Of a stretch of DNA of 64,000 nt, positions 45,018-56,739 are shown piece after piece (positions within the stretch are counted from its first letter, which is position 1; every line of letters starts with the position of its first letter). Made by a program: the position numbers and the translations under genes. Where the stretch lies: NCBI RefSeq assembly GCF_022539505.1, contig NC_061509.1, positions 135,237,885 through 135,301,884 on the forward strand, written 5' to 3'. The stretch is from Lolium rigidum (taxonomy: Eukaryota > Streptophyta > Magnoliopsida > Poales > Poaceae). The notes beneath the pieces were generated by a model. It was given only the letters and a program-made list of their open reading frames with translations. It was not told the DNA's origin and ran no database searches.

Positions 45018-46099
45018 TCACTCCCGATACATTCCAGGCTTCCATCCGGTCGAACGTGTCGTTCTCCTGACAAAACCTGGAACATAAGGTCTCCCCGTTG
45101 GCTGGTAGTTGGAATCAGATGATGATCCTAGGGAGAAATCAGTGTTCACGAACTGATCATTCAGTGCATCGTAGTCCACCCATCGGGTGTACTCTCCTGT
45201 ACCTACACCATAGGTATTTCCTACATTCGTATCCGACTCAACCTGTGTCGGATACCCTCCAACTTCTTCCTCATTCCACGGATAACTCTGGTGCTGGGTC
45301 GTGGCATCTTCATTCATCTCCCCGTCATAATACGCTGAGGTACTATGAGTTCCAGTATCAGACCCCCAACGCCAACCCGTGGAGTTCTCTATAGGAGTCA
45401 CGGAACGCTGATTGTTTCCGGATTCCTCTCCACCCTCATATCCTCTGTAGGAACTACTAAGATAGTTCCCGAGTGTAATGGGTGTAGTTTCTCGTTCAGG
45501 GTGGTCAATACTAATATAGTCACCAGCTGAGTAGACTGGTGTGTGCACCTCATTCTCCATAGGTTCCTTCCCATTTGTCTCCTCCTTGGGTTCAGTAAAC
45601 TCCTCTAGCATTGTATCAATTGCTCCCGTCAAATGACGGTTCAACTGAAAGAACAATGATAGTAAGTTGCGGCTATTGTCCATGTATTTTGCGGCTTCTG
45701 CTGGTTTGCGTTTTGCATATTTGAAATGGTTAAGCATGGGATCATCTTCCTCTTCCAGATGAGGAATGTGGGTGAATTCGGAACCCATAAGCTCTTTCGT
45801 CTTATGCTCCCGAATATCGGTTATGGCTCTCATAACGGCTATATGGTAGGCTGTGTTCATAGTTACGGCTTCCCCGCTAGCATTACTACGCTCATTCCCA
45901 AAGATTCGGGAAGTCGTAGCCCTACCCTACACTTGGCCAATACAGTACCATCATAGTACATGTATTTCTTTACTTGAATCTGGGGTTCACACCCAAATTC
46001 AAGTAACATGGCTCGTAGAATATCTGCGAGTCCTCCTTCATATTCACTCAGTGTGGAATCCATCACTTTCACGTTTCGTCCGGGACGTGAACTTGCCAT
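45018..46099 (-). pseudogene. extra protein encoded upstream of gag in F (unknown, ~360 residues)
   Basis: An ATG at 46099 starts MASSRPGRNVKV. The frame shifts once near 45890 and continues through NTAYHIAVMRAITDIREH and RNLLSLFFQLNRHL to a stop at 45018. The N-terminal half looks globular; the C-terminal half is hydrophilic, rich in Tyr, Ser, Gly, Glu and Thr, with no membrane segment or signal peptide. It lies between the primer site and gag on the sense strand, a place where most chromoviruses have only a leader. One frameshift in about 360 codons, as against six in gag-pol, suggests it was recently a functional gene. I do not recognise a domain. Confidence 0.65.
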
Positions 46100-46301
46100 G
46101 TTGGCTGTAGAAATAGAAAGATTATGAGATTAGTAATAATGCATCATAATAGAGATAATAAAGAATTATCGCACTAAAAGATATGATTGTTTTATTCTCA
46201 ATTGAATATACACCATATTTTTAGATAATTCTTTACTAGTCCTATTTGACTCCTAACGTTCGATCCCATTTACTAGGTTCCAACCTAAGGTCAAAGCTTT
46301 T

Positions 46302-46313
46302 GCTCTGATACCA
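46302..46313 (-). other. primer binding site of F
   Basis: TGGTATCAGAGC on the minus strand, complementary to the 3' end of initiator tRNA-Met, four bases after the LTR. Confidence 0.88.
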
Positions 46314-46317
46314 ATCG

Positions 46318-49300
46318 TGGTGACCCCGCATACCACCTGCATGTTGTAGTATGCCGATCGTTGATATAACATTCACGAAGTACCATTCCGCAAATATTAC
46401 ATCCCTCAGAGTAGTACAACAGAACATAGCAGGTCCATAACTCATTCATTTATTATTACAAATATCACACACATGTTGTCTCGGAGCTCCTCTTGGGTCC
46501 TAAGAGGAATACTCCTGGGTTCGAGGCGAACCCAACTTAGCTTACAATATAAGAGTCTCATTAAGTTTACATTTATTTCTTCGAGCAGCTAAATACTAAG
46601 AGTTCGGACTGCTTGGCTTCTACTACTACTCGAGATGTTCAGGCTTGATCTCCTCCGGAAGCCTCCCCGGTTCCGTAGACGATGAGGTAGTCTACGCCCT
46701 CGATACCTCCAGAGAGTTCTGGTTCTTCATAGCCGATGATCTCGGCTCCTTCATTGTTGTCGTAGTCCTCCTCCAGACGATTCAGAGAATCTAAGCATGG
46801 GATTTAAGAGTGGTATGAGTACGAGCGTACTCAACAAGTTCATTATAGATAAGAGGTGTTTTAATGCTCTAGCTACGATATTAGACCAGAAAGTCTAATA
46901 CCAATGCAAGTTTTGATAAACATTTCTTCAAGAGATTGCTTTTATTCCAAAGAGCTATGTCCGTCAGCCTTCACCGGTTTACTAGAACTTCATGGAGCTC
47001 CTTTCCGGCTGCGTTCGTAGTTCCATATCCCGGAATAGGGAGTGACAGGTCACGGTTCTTTACACTCTGCAGAGGTGTGTTGCTTTACCCATAAGAGATC
47101 TTAACCTTGGTGCCAACCGGGCAGCTTTCCCGTCCACACTTCCTATGGTGTGAGGCCCGGTATAAGGTCTAGCCAATCATGTTCCTCCGCTACCTCGCAC
47201 ACCCACCCTTTGTTGCAAACCCCGACCCTGGGTCCTCGCCGGTCCTCTTATACCAATTAAGGATGGACCCCGACCACGACGACAGTCTGGGACTCGTTAA
47301 CCAAACTCCTTCGTCGGTAGCTGCAACCCATCATAGACCACTTACCGTGGGGAATTAGAATGGGATCCCCACCCCACCGCTTGCCCAACCTGGGTCAAGT
47401 GTCTACGGTAAGCACATCCATTGATGTACGAGAGGTGGAAACACTTTTGACTACTCCGTCCCACTCCGGATCTTATGGTTAACACGGTTATTACGGCACA
47501 AGAATCACTGGCGACATTTGTTGTTTAATCCTAGATGGATATGAACCCTTGCAATGGAACCTCCACCATATCAACACAATCCATGGTTCCATTGCCCACC
47601 ACATAGTCATATTCATAGTTATGAAAGTAGTGGTTTTGATTTTTATGCGATAGTGATAACCATAATATTTTGCAAGTAATTTGATAGAAATACTCAAATG
47701 ACATGAGCAAGTGATGAACTTGCCTGAACACTGCAAAGTTTTGCAGTTGGAAGGTGTGGACTGACCCTTGTCCTCTGTCTCTGAAAAATAGCATCATTGT
47801 CCGATAAGGGCAATGGTTAAAGAAGCAATTATGCATGATTCCAGTTTTAGGGTTTGTTCCCCCCTTCCGATGTCGTTGTTATTTTATGAGAGGTTAATAC
47901 TAAGATAGATTTGGAGATACTCGTTTAGGGTAAATACAACCTTGAAATGTTGTCAAGGTGTTTTTGAAATCCAAATGCATTAATGGACTTATCTTTATTA
48001 TTGAAAATTATATGTGTGATTTAAATGATTATTTAATTCATCAAATGAAGACTTATTCTTAGTTGTCTTCAAAAATTCCCTTTTGTATTTTATTATGATA
48101 GAGAATTTTATACTGATCTATTTTCATATTTTTAATTATTTTTTTAGAGCTATTAATCATTTTTTATACAATTTCAAAGTTTCTGTATTTAATGGACTTT
48201 ATGAAAAGACATATTTGCCCCTGGGCCCACCTGTCAGGGTGGCCCAGTGGGTTAACCCTAACCCGAGCCACTCGTGGCTCGGTCGGTCGCACCGACCCCT
48301 TCTTCCCCACTCGCGCACGAACCCTAGCCCTCACGGGCTCTGGCGACCCCCGTGTCGCCGCCCCCTTCACCGAATTCTTCCGGCCATCTCCGGTCGTCGC
48401 CGCCGGCGAGATATGGCGCATCTGATCCGCCGTTCAATGGCGCTTCGGATCCACCGCGGCGATTTGTGAAGCGCCGCCTGCTCGTCTTGCCCCCCTTCGT
48501 CTCTGGTCGCCTGGCGTGGAGTGTCGTGGCGATCTCGTCGCCACCGACGCTTCAGATGCCGTGACGCCGCCGTGCCTGACCGTGGTGGTGCTGGTGCCGT
48601 GGCGCCGCCATGGCCTGGCCTGGCCTGGCGCTGCTGCGTCCTCAGCGTGTGCCGCCGTGGCCGCCATGGCCGTGCCCTGCACTTCGCTTCACCGGTCAGT
48701 ATCCCTCGCCTCCTACTCTCCCTCTCTGCTCTACTCACTTATCTCCTCATCCTCTTCGCCTTGCTCAGCCACTGGCCTGCATCTCCATGTTGAGATGCTT
48801 GCCGTGACGATGTGCTGCTGCTGTGCCTTGCTAGCCTGTTCATGTGCTACTGTGCTGGTGTTGTTATGCTTCTGTGCTGCTGCTGTAACTGCTAGCTGTG
48901 GTGCTTGCTCTATTGCTATGCATATGCTGCTATCATGGCCATTGCTTATGAATTCAGGCTTGTGCTTGTGCTGCTACTTCCCTGTACCTCTTTTCTTGAT
49001 GCTACTTCATCTGAATCATCAAGTGTATTCAATTACTAGTTCTGGCTTGATTGAGGTGTGTGGTCCTTGCTAATTTGCAAGAAACAGTGCTATCTGTGTA
49101 GTGCTCTTGGCCTTTCTTCACTGTAAAGCTTAGTTCAGCTTGTGTCATGGCTAAGTAACTCCATATCTAGTTGGTGTGCTACTGGTTACAATTATATTTT
49201 ATGTATTTGATTATCTGTGATGCAATGGTTGGTTAATTTATGGCTTTGAATGATCCTGTGATCATCAGGGCTTCCTGTGGCTTATAAATTTGTATGGATT

Positions 49301-51157
49301 CATTTCAAATGCTGCTGTTGCTTGTGGATCCAGCTCCCCACCAAGTACTGGTGGTTGATGTGGCTTGTGAAAGTAAATCTGGTGGTTGATTGAGGAATTT
49401 GCTACCTCTGGATACATCTGTGTGGGTGTTGTTTTATTTACCCATGCTTGTCAGTGAAGCTTAGCTTCCTATCTCTGACAACAGACATGATCCGCTCGAT
49501 GCGGTAGTGATCCGGTGCATCTTATGGCCTATTTGGATGGAAACCAACATGTGTTGGCACCTCCTGTGATGCATGAACTCCTTGGAGTGATGATATGCTT
49601 CTCTTGTGGCTTTTCTGTGTGACTAGGTAGTTGTTGTGACCCTAGCAATGCTTTGTGTGCTAGGAAAGGTTGCTCCTACCTCTTCTGTGTGCTACTGTGC
49701 AATATTACTGGTAGTCATTCATGGGCTTCCAGTATAATTGATGTTGAAATGAAAATAGACATAGAAATGTCTATATTCTGATGGTCTTAAAAGGGCTAGT
49801 GTAGTTTGGTTACACTTGGTTAAGTCTACGGGATGGTTTTCTTTCCTGTTTCCATTTGGAAGGTGCTACCACCTGTTACGGTTGGCATAACCATGGTTAT
49901 AGGCTTGATTGATCCCTGTTCCTTGCCATTTCTACCAGGTTACACTTGGTCTCTGACCAAATGATGATCAAAACAGGGTTACCCCACCCTTTATGTGCTT
50001 GTGATCATGCCTGTGCAGTTTATGAACAAAACCATCTGGTTTGTTCATGATGACGTGTATACCTCACTCCAGATCCTAGATAAAGTTGTTGTGGTAGAGG
50101 ATTTGCTTCTGGTTGGTTGGTTTGCTTCAGTGATGAGCTGGTGCTTGCCCTGCTCCTCCTTGTGAGCTTGATGCTTGGTTAATTTCTGTGTTTGGGAAAT
50201 AGGTGAAACAGCTCTGGCTGTTCACTTGTTCTTGGTGTTCTTGAGCTGTTCTTGGTGCCTGATGACTTACCCAGCTGCTTGGTCGATGACTAAGCTAGGG
50301 TTTACTGGGGAAAAGTTTTTATATGGTTGGCCCTTGTTTCTGCGGTCGACAGCTCCACCTTTCCCTTTGGTGACTCACTGTGTGTGTGTGATGCATGCAC
50401 ACAGCCCTGTGAGCAGGCTGTGTGTGTGTGTAGCTTGGTGCTGTGCACTTGGACTTGGAATGGATCAACTCGGCAGCTTTGGTCATATCCTCACCAATTC
50501 TATTTGATTTCTAACCTGCCAAGTGGCTATGCCACTTGGCACAACTTTTATTTGTTGTGATTATGTGCAGGGTCAAAATGATGACCAAATGGTCATGAAG
50601 ATTATCAAGCTCAAGATTGTCTTGTAGTTTAGGATTTTTCATTATTTGCAATTTTCCTCTTTCTTTTTCTATTTCATCAATTTATGTAATGTGTTGTAAC
50701 TTCATATTTCATTTCGGATATTGTAATTGACATTGTATCATGTGTGAATATTAATAAAGCTCAATTTTCCTTAATGAGCTTTCTATAATTGTTGTTCTAT
50801 TTTATATTCTTGATTACTTATAATTGTTTATTGAATTAACTCAAGTGTGAATTATGAGATAACAATTTGATGTTTGAATTTGAAATTCAAATTCATCTTT
50901 AAGTTTGAATTCAATCGTGCAACTTAAGTTTGTGAAACAACATCCCTTCTCTCTTCTCCAAAACCCTAGTTTAGTTGAATAAGAGCAAGTTTGTCGCACT
51001 CTCGAAACCCTAACCCTGTAAGGTGTCGAGAGAGAAACTTGTCCCCCTTCGATGCAGTTTTTGTTTAAAAGCGCGAAATTTTCCCAGCATTTGCAATGCA
51101 ATGCACAACCCTTTCTAAAATCTACCCCTCGATCATCTCTAAACCTAGGACATTACA
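46318..51157 (-). repeat. 5' LTR of F
   Basis: The minus strand starts TGTAATGTCCTAGG at 51157 and ends GGGGTCACCA at 46318. It is nearly identical to 35322-40174, with small differences and short indels. Confidence 0.95.
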
Positions 51158-51162
51158 GAACA

Positions 51163-52452
51163 GTAAAGAACAATTGCAGTAGATTGTATTTCAGATGTAA
51201 AGAATAGGACCGGGGTCCACAGATCACTAGTGGTGTCTCTCCCATAAGATAGCAGATGTTAGGTGAACAAATTATAGTTGGGCAATTGACAAATAAAGAA
51301 GGCATAACAATGCACATACATATATCATGATGAGTACTATGAGATTTAATCAGGGCATTAAGACAAAGTACATAGACCGCTATCCAGCATGCATCTATGC
51401 CTAAAATGTGCACTTTCAGGTTATCATCCGAACCCCCTCCAGTATTAAGTTGTAAACAACGAGACAATTGCATTAAGTATGGTGCGTAATGTAATCAACA
51501 CAAATATCCTTAGACAAAGCATCGATGTTTTATCCCTAGTGGCAACGAGCACATCCACAACCTTAGAACTTTCTGTCACATTGTCCAGCATTTAATGGAG
51601 GCATGAACCCACTATCGAGCATAAATACTCCCTCTTGGAGTCACAAGTATCAACTTGGCCGAGCCTCTACTAGCAACGGAGAGCATGCAAGAACATAAAT
51701 AACATATATGATAGATTGATAATCAACTTGACATAGTATTCAATATTCATCGGATCCTAACAAACACAACATGAAGGATTACAAATAGATGATCTTGATC
51801 ATGATAGGCAGCTCACAAGATCTAATATGATAGCACAATGAGGAGAAGACGACCATCTAGCTACTACTATGGACCCATAGTCCAGGGGTGAACTACTCAC
51901 ACATCGATCCGGAGGCGATCATGGCGATGAAGAGACCTCCGGGAGATGATTCCCCTCTCCGGCAGGGTGCCGGAGGCGATCTCCTGAATCCCCCGAGATG
52001 GGATTGGCGGCGGCGGCGTCTCTGGAAGGTTTTCCGTATCGTGGCTCTCGGTGCTGGGGGTTTCGCGACGAAGACCTTAAGTAGGCGGAAGGGCAGGTCA
52101 AGGGGCGTCACGAGGGGCCCACACAACAGGGCCGCGCGGCCAGGGCCTGGGCCGCGCCGCCCTGGCGTGTCGTCGCCTCATGGCCCCACTTCGTTTACTC
52201 CTCGGACTTCTGGAAGCTTTGTGCAAAAATAGGACCATGGGCGTTGATTTCGTCCAATTCCGAGAATATTTCCTTACTAGGATTTCTGAAACCAAAAACA
52301 GCAGAAAACAACAACTGGCTCTTCGGCATCTCGTCAATAGGTTAGTGCCAGAAAATGCATAATAATGACATGTAATGTGTATAAAACATGTGAGTATCAT
52401 CGTAAAAGTAGCATGGAACATAAGAAATTATGGATACGTTTGGGACGTATCA
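51163..52452 (-). repeat. 5' LTR of G, second part
   Basis: It continues the LTR interrupted at 35321 and matches 30269-31559. It ends GACGTATCA before CACAC. Confidence 0.92.
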
Positions 52453-52457
52453 CACAC

Positions 52458-52629
52458 ACACAAAACCAGAAAGCCTAAGAACTACGCTTCGGTCTTCTGA
52501 TCATAATGTGTCCGGCGAGGGCACCGTACACCTTGCAAACCTATCAATGACAAACTTTGTGCACGGTTAGAATTGTTCGAGTGTTGTTATCAAACACACA
52601 AAACAAGGGATATAGATCTTGCTCTTACA
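52458..52629 (-). repeat. 3' LTR of D, second part
   Basis: It matches the last ~170 bases of the 5' LTR (about 62772-62943) and ends CTCTTACA. Confidence 0.92.
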
Positions 52630-53200
52630 ATCTCCCCCTTTTTGGTGTTTGATGACAACACACGAATTTGCAATAATTCATAGGATATTATGATAAGGTA
52701 TTTGGTTTGCAAGAGTAGACAAAGCTCCCCCTAGATGTGTGCATATTTATAATATGCATTTGTATACAAATGCACACATCCTAGAGAGGAACTCCCCCTA
52801 GATTCTACAAACCAAGCACAAGTGCTAAGAACATATGACAAGATCATATAGCACAAGCACACTATGGAGGCAAGTATAAGTGCATATAGGAGAGTTTGGG
52901 TGAAACTTTTCATACCTTTGCCTTGAGAAAATCCAAACTCATAATAATAAGAGCCTCCATAGGATTGATGTAGCCAATCAAAGGATAAATAGTGAAGACC
53001 ATTAAGCTACGAACGATTAAGTCTTAATAAAAACCGGGGGATCGGGAGATCCACAAATAGAGTAGCAAGCACACATACGAATAAAGTTCCAAATAACTAG
53101 GGGAAGGTTTGATGCCAAGGCCGAAAGAACCAAAACGAAGCACCAAGCCCTTGGCATCCCCATGCAAATCCCGTCCTAATAGATCAACTTCTCCCCCTTT
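52630..53200 (-). other. polypurine tract and extra purine tracts of D
   Basis: The tract AAAAAGGGGGAGA (reverse of 52631-52643) abuts the 3' LTR. Further GGGGGAG-type tracts lie at 52723-52735, 52790-52801 and 53189-53200. Repeated purine tracts before the 3' LTR are a known Sirevirus trait. No gene lies in this stretch. Confidence 0.8.
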
Positions 53201-53251
53201 GGCATCGAGACACCAAAAAGGGACAAAGAGCATACTAACGCCCCAAGGGGA

Positions 53252-55122
53252 TCACTCGTCATCATCATCCTCGTCGTCGTCATCTTCATCCTCATCAGCC
53301 TCGTCCTCAACATCTTCCTCCTCTTCATCTTCATCTTCATCATCATCGTCTTCATCTTGAGCAAGACCCTTGCCATGTGGTGGTGGAGAGGGACGAACAA
53401 TGTGCTCGGGGATGGAGTCCTCGGAACTCGACCAAGTAAGCTTGGACTTCCACTCACCGGGAGGAGTGATGTTGTCGTCGGAGCCCTCGGAGACAGGAAG
53501 CTGCATATGCCTCATCATCGCCTTTTGGCGTTGGTGGATCTTCTTGTTGTCATGGTGAGCTTGATACATCCTATCTTCAAGGTCCCTCTTGAAGCAAAAG
53601 GACTTCTTGAGGCGAGCGGTGATCTTCGCGAAGAGGCCCTTGGTCTTGACGGAGTTGGGCACATAGTCGGAATCATCACTATCGGCTTCGTCTTCGTCCT
53701 TGGCCTTGGGAGCTCCCTTGCCGTACCTTGGAAGATCATGATTCTTGACAAGAGGACTCTTCTCCTTATGGATAGTGATGTTGGGCCGGCATTGCTCAAG
53801 AAGATCTCCACGGCCTGCTCGCTCCCTCTTGAGACAAATGAGCCTCATGATGTAGGGAGCATATTGAGGAAGCTTGCGAAGAAATGCAGAATCACGCATC
53901 TCATGCCAAATGTAGTCCATGACGTCCAGTTGCTTGCCGCGGCCCCTCATCTCATGAGTACGCACAAGAAGGTTCACAAGGAACCCATGCACTTCATCAT
54001 GGTTGGTGTGCTTGGGGTTGATGGTGTTGCGGTAGATGCGATTCATGATGTCGTTGACGGGAAGGAGGCCTTTGGTGCTTCCACACAACATCCTCCCTCG
54101 AATGTAGAGATCGACCATCTTCTCTTTGGCCATTGGCTTGGGCTGTAGGTGGATCTTGAAGATGTTGGTGTCATAGTCGTGAAGCTCATATCCAATGCCT
54201 CTAGCAAACTCCTTCCACGTGGCCTCCATCACATGCTCCCTTGTCATCCACTTCAAGGAGTGGAAGCCTCCTTCATCCTCAAGGAACACAGCCGTGGCGT
54301 AGAATTGGCAAATAACCTCCTTGGAGAAGTTGTGAGAGAAGGTCATCAGAGGCGTAAGACCTTGTTCTTCACATATCTCCACCGCTTCTCCAAAGTACTC
54401 GAGGTTGGAGTTGAGCTTGTCCATGCTGATGGAGTATTGGGGGCAACATTTGAACTCCTTAGCCCCATAGACCTCATTGTAGATCCTCTCTTGGTTGACA
54501 TGATGAAAATAGTGATTGGGGCATTGACGAGAATTTCTTGGTAGCAAATAAGGATTGGCCCCTCGTACTTCCATGAATTGGCCCTTCTTGATGTCAATCA
54601 TTGATATTTGAGGACCCTGAGCGGTCCTTTTGCCAGCTGCTGCCTCCCTCTGACGCTTGGTGAGTCTAGCGGGAACGATCTCCTCTTGCTCATCTTCATC
54701 TCGATGACGACGAGAGGGTGGCTTAACCTTGCCGCCACCACGGGTCCTAGGTGCTCCTGTGAACATCAAAGGTTTGGGAGGGAATAGGGGATAAGTGCAC
54801 AAGTCACGAATTTAAGGATCAAAGAGGACACTAACAAGCAACATTGGTGAACTTAGTCAAAGCGGTAGTACCGCAATCTCGAACCGGTAGTACCGCCCGT
54901 GAATGAGCGGTACTACCGCTCAAGCTCAGCACATCGAAATCGAGATTGAGGACATGGCAAAGTAGTTCATAGTGTCACACATTGTTGCTAGCTAGTATCC
55001 CCGCACATGTAGAGCTTCCAAGAGGGCTTCTCCTCCGCAAACGTCCATCAAACCCTAGCCTATGCATCTAGGGAGTTCAACACACCCTGGAGAGAGAGAT
55101 TAGGGTCCATACCGGAGGACAT
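53252..55122 (-). CDS. env-position protein of the Sirevirus-like element, probable two-exon gene
   Basis: The main exon is open from 54802 to the stop at 53252. A better model starts at ATG 55122 (context CCGCCATG): exon 1 is 55122-55086, an intron with GT at its start and CAG at its end covers 55085-54757, and exon 2 is 54756-53252. The spliced frame has 514 codons with the stop and stays in phase, joining SGMDPNLSLQ to GAPRTRGGGK. The protein has a basic N-terminus and a globular middle (ICQFYATAVFLEDEGGF, then KWMTREHV and EFARGIGY). That middle resembles the putative plant transposon protein family found in Athila ORF1 and Sirevirus env-like genes. The C-terminal tail is very acidic (about 40 residues, mostly Asp and Glu). 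No signal peptide or membrane segment is visible. The frame is intact. Function is unknown. Confidence 0.7.
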
Positions 55123-55458
55123 GGCGGAGAAGAGGGTGGGAAGCTTCTCCACGGAGGAGATTTGGCCGGCGGCGGCTGGAAGAGGAGATCGGGGCCGATC
55201 TCCTCGAGGTCTTGAGTTTGGGGACGTTGGTGACTTGAGGTGGATGGGGGTTTGTGGTGGTTTGGGATGAATCCCGACCCCAACCGGTACCTCAAGTCAG
55301 AATCGCAAGCGGTAGTACCGCTCGTGAAAGCGGTAGTACCGCTTACCGATACTTACCCGGTACCTCGGGCGGTAGTACCGCTCTGGGGACAAAATTCAGT
55401 TTCGTCAGATTACTTCCCAAAGCGGTAGTACCGGCCTGAGAAGCGGTAGTACCGGCCT
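54861..55458. promoter_or_regulatory. second cluster of AGCGGTAGTACCGCT-type palindromes, by the env-position gene
   Basis: At least four complete palindromes of the 15-bp LTR type and several half sites lie at 55270-55458, upstream of exon 1. Three more lie at 54861-54920, inside the proposed intron. No clear TATA box was found between the cluster and exon 1. Use as a promoter is inference from the likeness to the LTR. Confidence 0.6.
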
Positions 55459-55462
55459 CCAA

Positions 55463-55836
55463 ACTCAAAGACACTCAGATTTTAGTGTAGACTTGTGCTT
55501 TTAGACTGAGTTGGCTCGAGAGATAGATGATGGCTTAGGATTAGATGACGGAACTGTTAAGGTACTACCCAACCAAGCTTGCAAGAATCAAAGCAAGAAA
55601 AGCCAAGCTTGGGTGAATCTCACATGAAGAAACAAAGAGAAAAGAAGAAACGAAAAACAAAAACAAAAAGAGAAAACAAAAAAACTCCTCAAGGAGGAGG
55701 TTGGTGGCCAAAGCCACCGTGTAAGAGTTTGGTAGTGTGAGGTCGCGTAGAGACCTAGGACTCACGACTACAACTCAACATGAAGCTCATAGTCACTTAA
55801 TTGATGAATAGCATATGCTTTGGGTTTCTTTATGCA
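55463..55836. other. no feature recognised
   Basis: Part of the D internal region between the palindrome cluster and the pol remnants. It contains an A-rich stretch (55615-55685) and no supported gene. Confidence 0.5.
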
Positions 55837-56739
55837 TTATGGGGGGAGGGATAGCTCAATAAATTTAAACCGCACTCCCCCTATGTTCATGCGTGCTTTA
55901 CATCTAGACATATGGCACAAGAGTGGTATAAGTACCCACTTTTGACACAATGCCCGGATGAGAAGCACAAAGGTAGAGAAGCAAACCTTGACGACTATCG
56001 GTGGAGAGTGTGACCATTGTCTTGTCGGACTCATTAAGGAAGTGTTGATACTTGGGGTTGCTATACCGTTGGACCCCCTCATATCTTGCTCTTGAGTATG
56101 TCTTGTACTTTGCTTGAATTATGAAAGAGTCTTGACGCTTTAGCACCCCGGCGAGAATGGACGATAGATTCTTGTGAGGTCCCTTGATCTTCATCATGAT
56201 TTGGGTCCTCGCCATGACCCCCATTGTTGTTGATGCCGAACTTTAGGTTGTGGAAGAGGTGATCTAGCACTTGGTTGTCCAATGGAAGAGTCTTGGCCTT
56301 GTGGTGTAGATGGCTCCACATGGGTGGAACTTCGTCCTTCCCCGGTACTCATAGAAGGTAGCTTTTGAGATCGGCGAGTGCCAACACCCATCCTTCCTAT
56401 GGTAACCGGGGGAATTGCATCTCCTTTCTCACAAGAAGCACTTCGCTTCCTCCAAAGAGCTTCCATATTCATCGAATGAGTCTCATCACACAAAAACACA
56501 ACCACACAATAGCCTCAAACTCCATCATCATGTTTGAGTGTCTCCAACTAAGGTTTGTCTCTCACTTCCGGCAACCCCATGAAGTTGGGGTAAGAATATG
56601 GCTAGGAGTAAAAGATGGATTCCTTCTTTGCTAATGAAGATATCCAAAAAATTGAGCTTGAACTCCAATCCATTGTTGCTGCTTCTTGCAAGGATCATGT
56701 TATAGAACTTGCATTGAACTTGTTTGACAACCTCCATGG
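55837..56739 (-). pseudogene. decayed integrase remnant of D
   Basis: On the minus strand from 56739, MEVVKQVQCKFYNMILAR followed by S-N-N-G-L-E-F corresponds to the integrase core of Sireviruses (usually R-S-D-N-G-x-E-F). After it comes QLHGVAGSERQTLV, a degenerate form of the PQQNGVAERKN motif. Further on, VVFLCDETHSM matches the end of the integrase region (V-x-F-D-E). The catalytic Asp of S-D-N-G is changed, and several frameshifts and stops follow. No RT or RNase H is found before the env-position gene, so these were deleted. Confidence 0.65.

Larger units (their letters stand above)
35322..51157 (-). mobile_element. Tekay/Del-type chromovirus (Ty3/gypsy) F
   Basis: It is a complete element of 15.8 kb with LTRs 35322-40174 and 46318-51157 (about 4.85 kb each). 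The target copies GAACA at 35317-35321 and 51158-51162 are perfect. The primer site TGGTATCAGAGC lies 4 bases from the 5' LTR. The minus strand encodes an extra protein, Gag, protease, RT, RNase H, integrase and a chromodomain. The LTRs look about 98% identical by eye, so this is the youngest insertion of the nest. Confidence 0.95.
29960..52452 (-). mobile_element. Non-autonomous Athila-like element (G), split by a chromovirus
   Basis: It is inserted in the D 3' LTR with target copies CACAC at 29955-29959 and 52453-52457. The 3' LTR is 29960-31559 (1600 bp). The 5' LTR is 35013-35321 plus 51163-52452 (1599 bp). The 3.45-kb internal part holds a tRNA-Asp primer site, a leader, a gag-protease remnant and 3' noncoding DNA, with no RT or integrase. 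The LTRs are of the A1 family. Confidence 0.93.

Noticed and set aside
53109..53360. Ser-rich plus-strand frame
   Set aside because: It is the reverse of the Asp/Glu-rich tail of the env-position gene.
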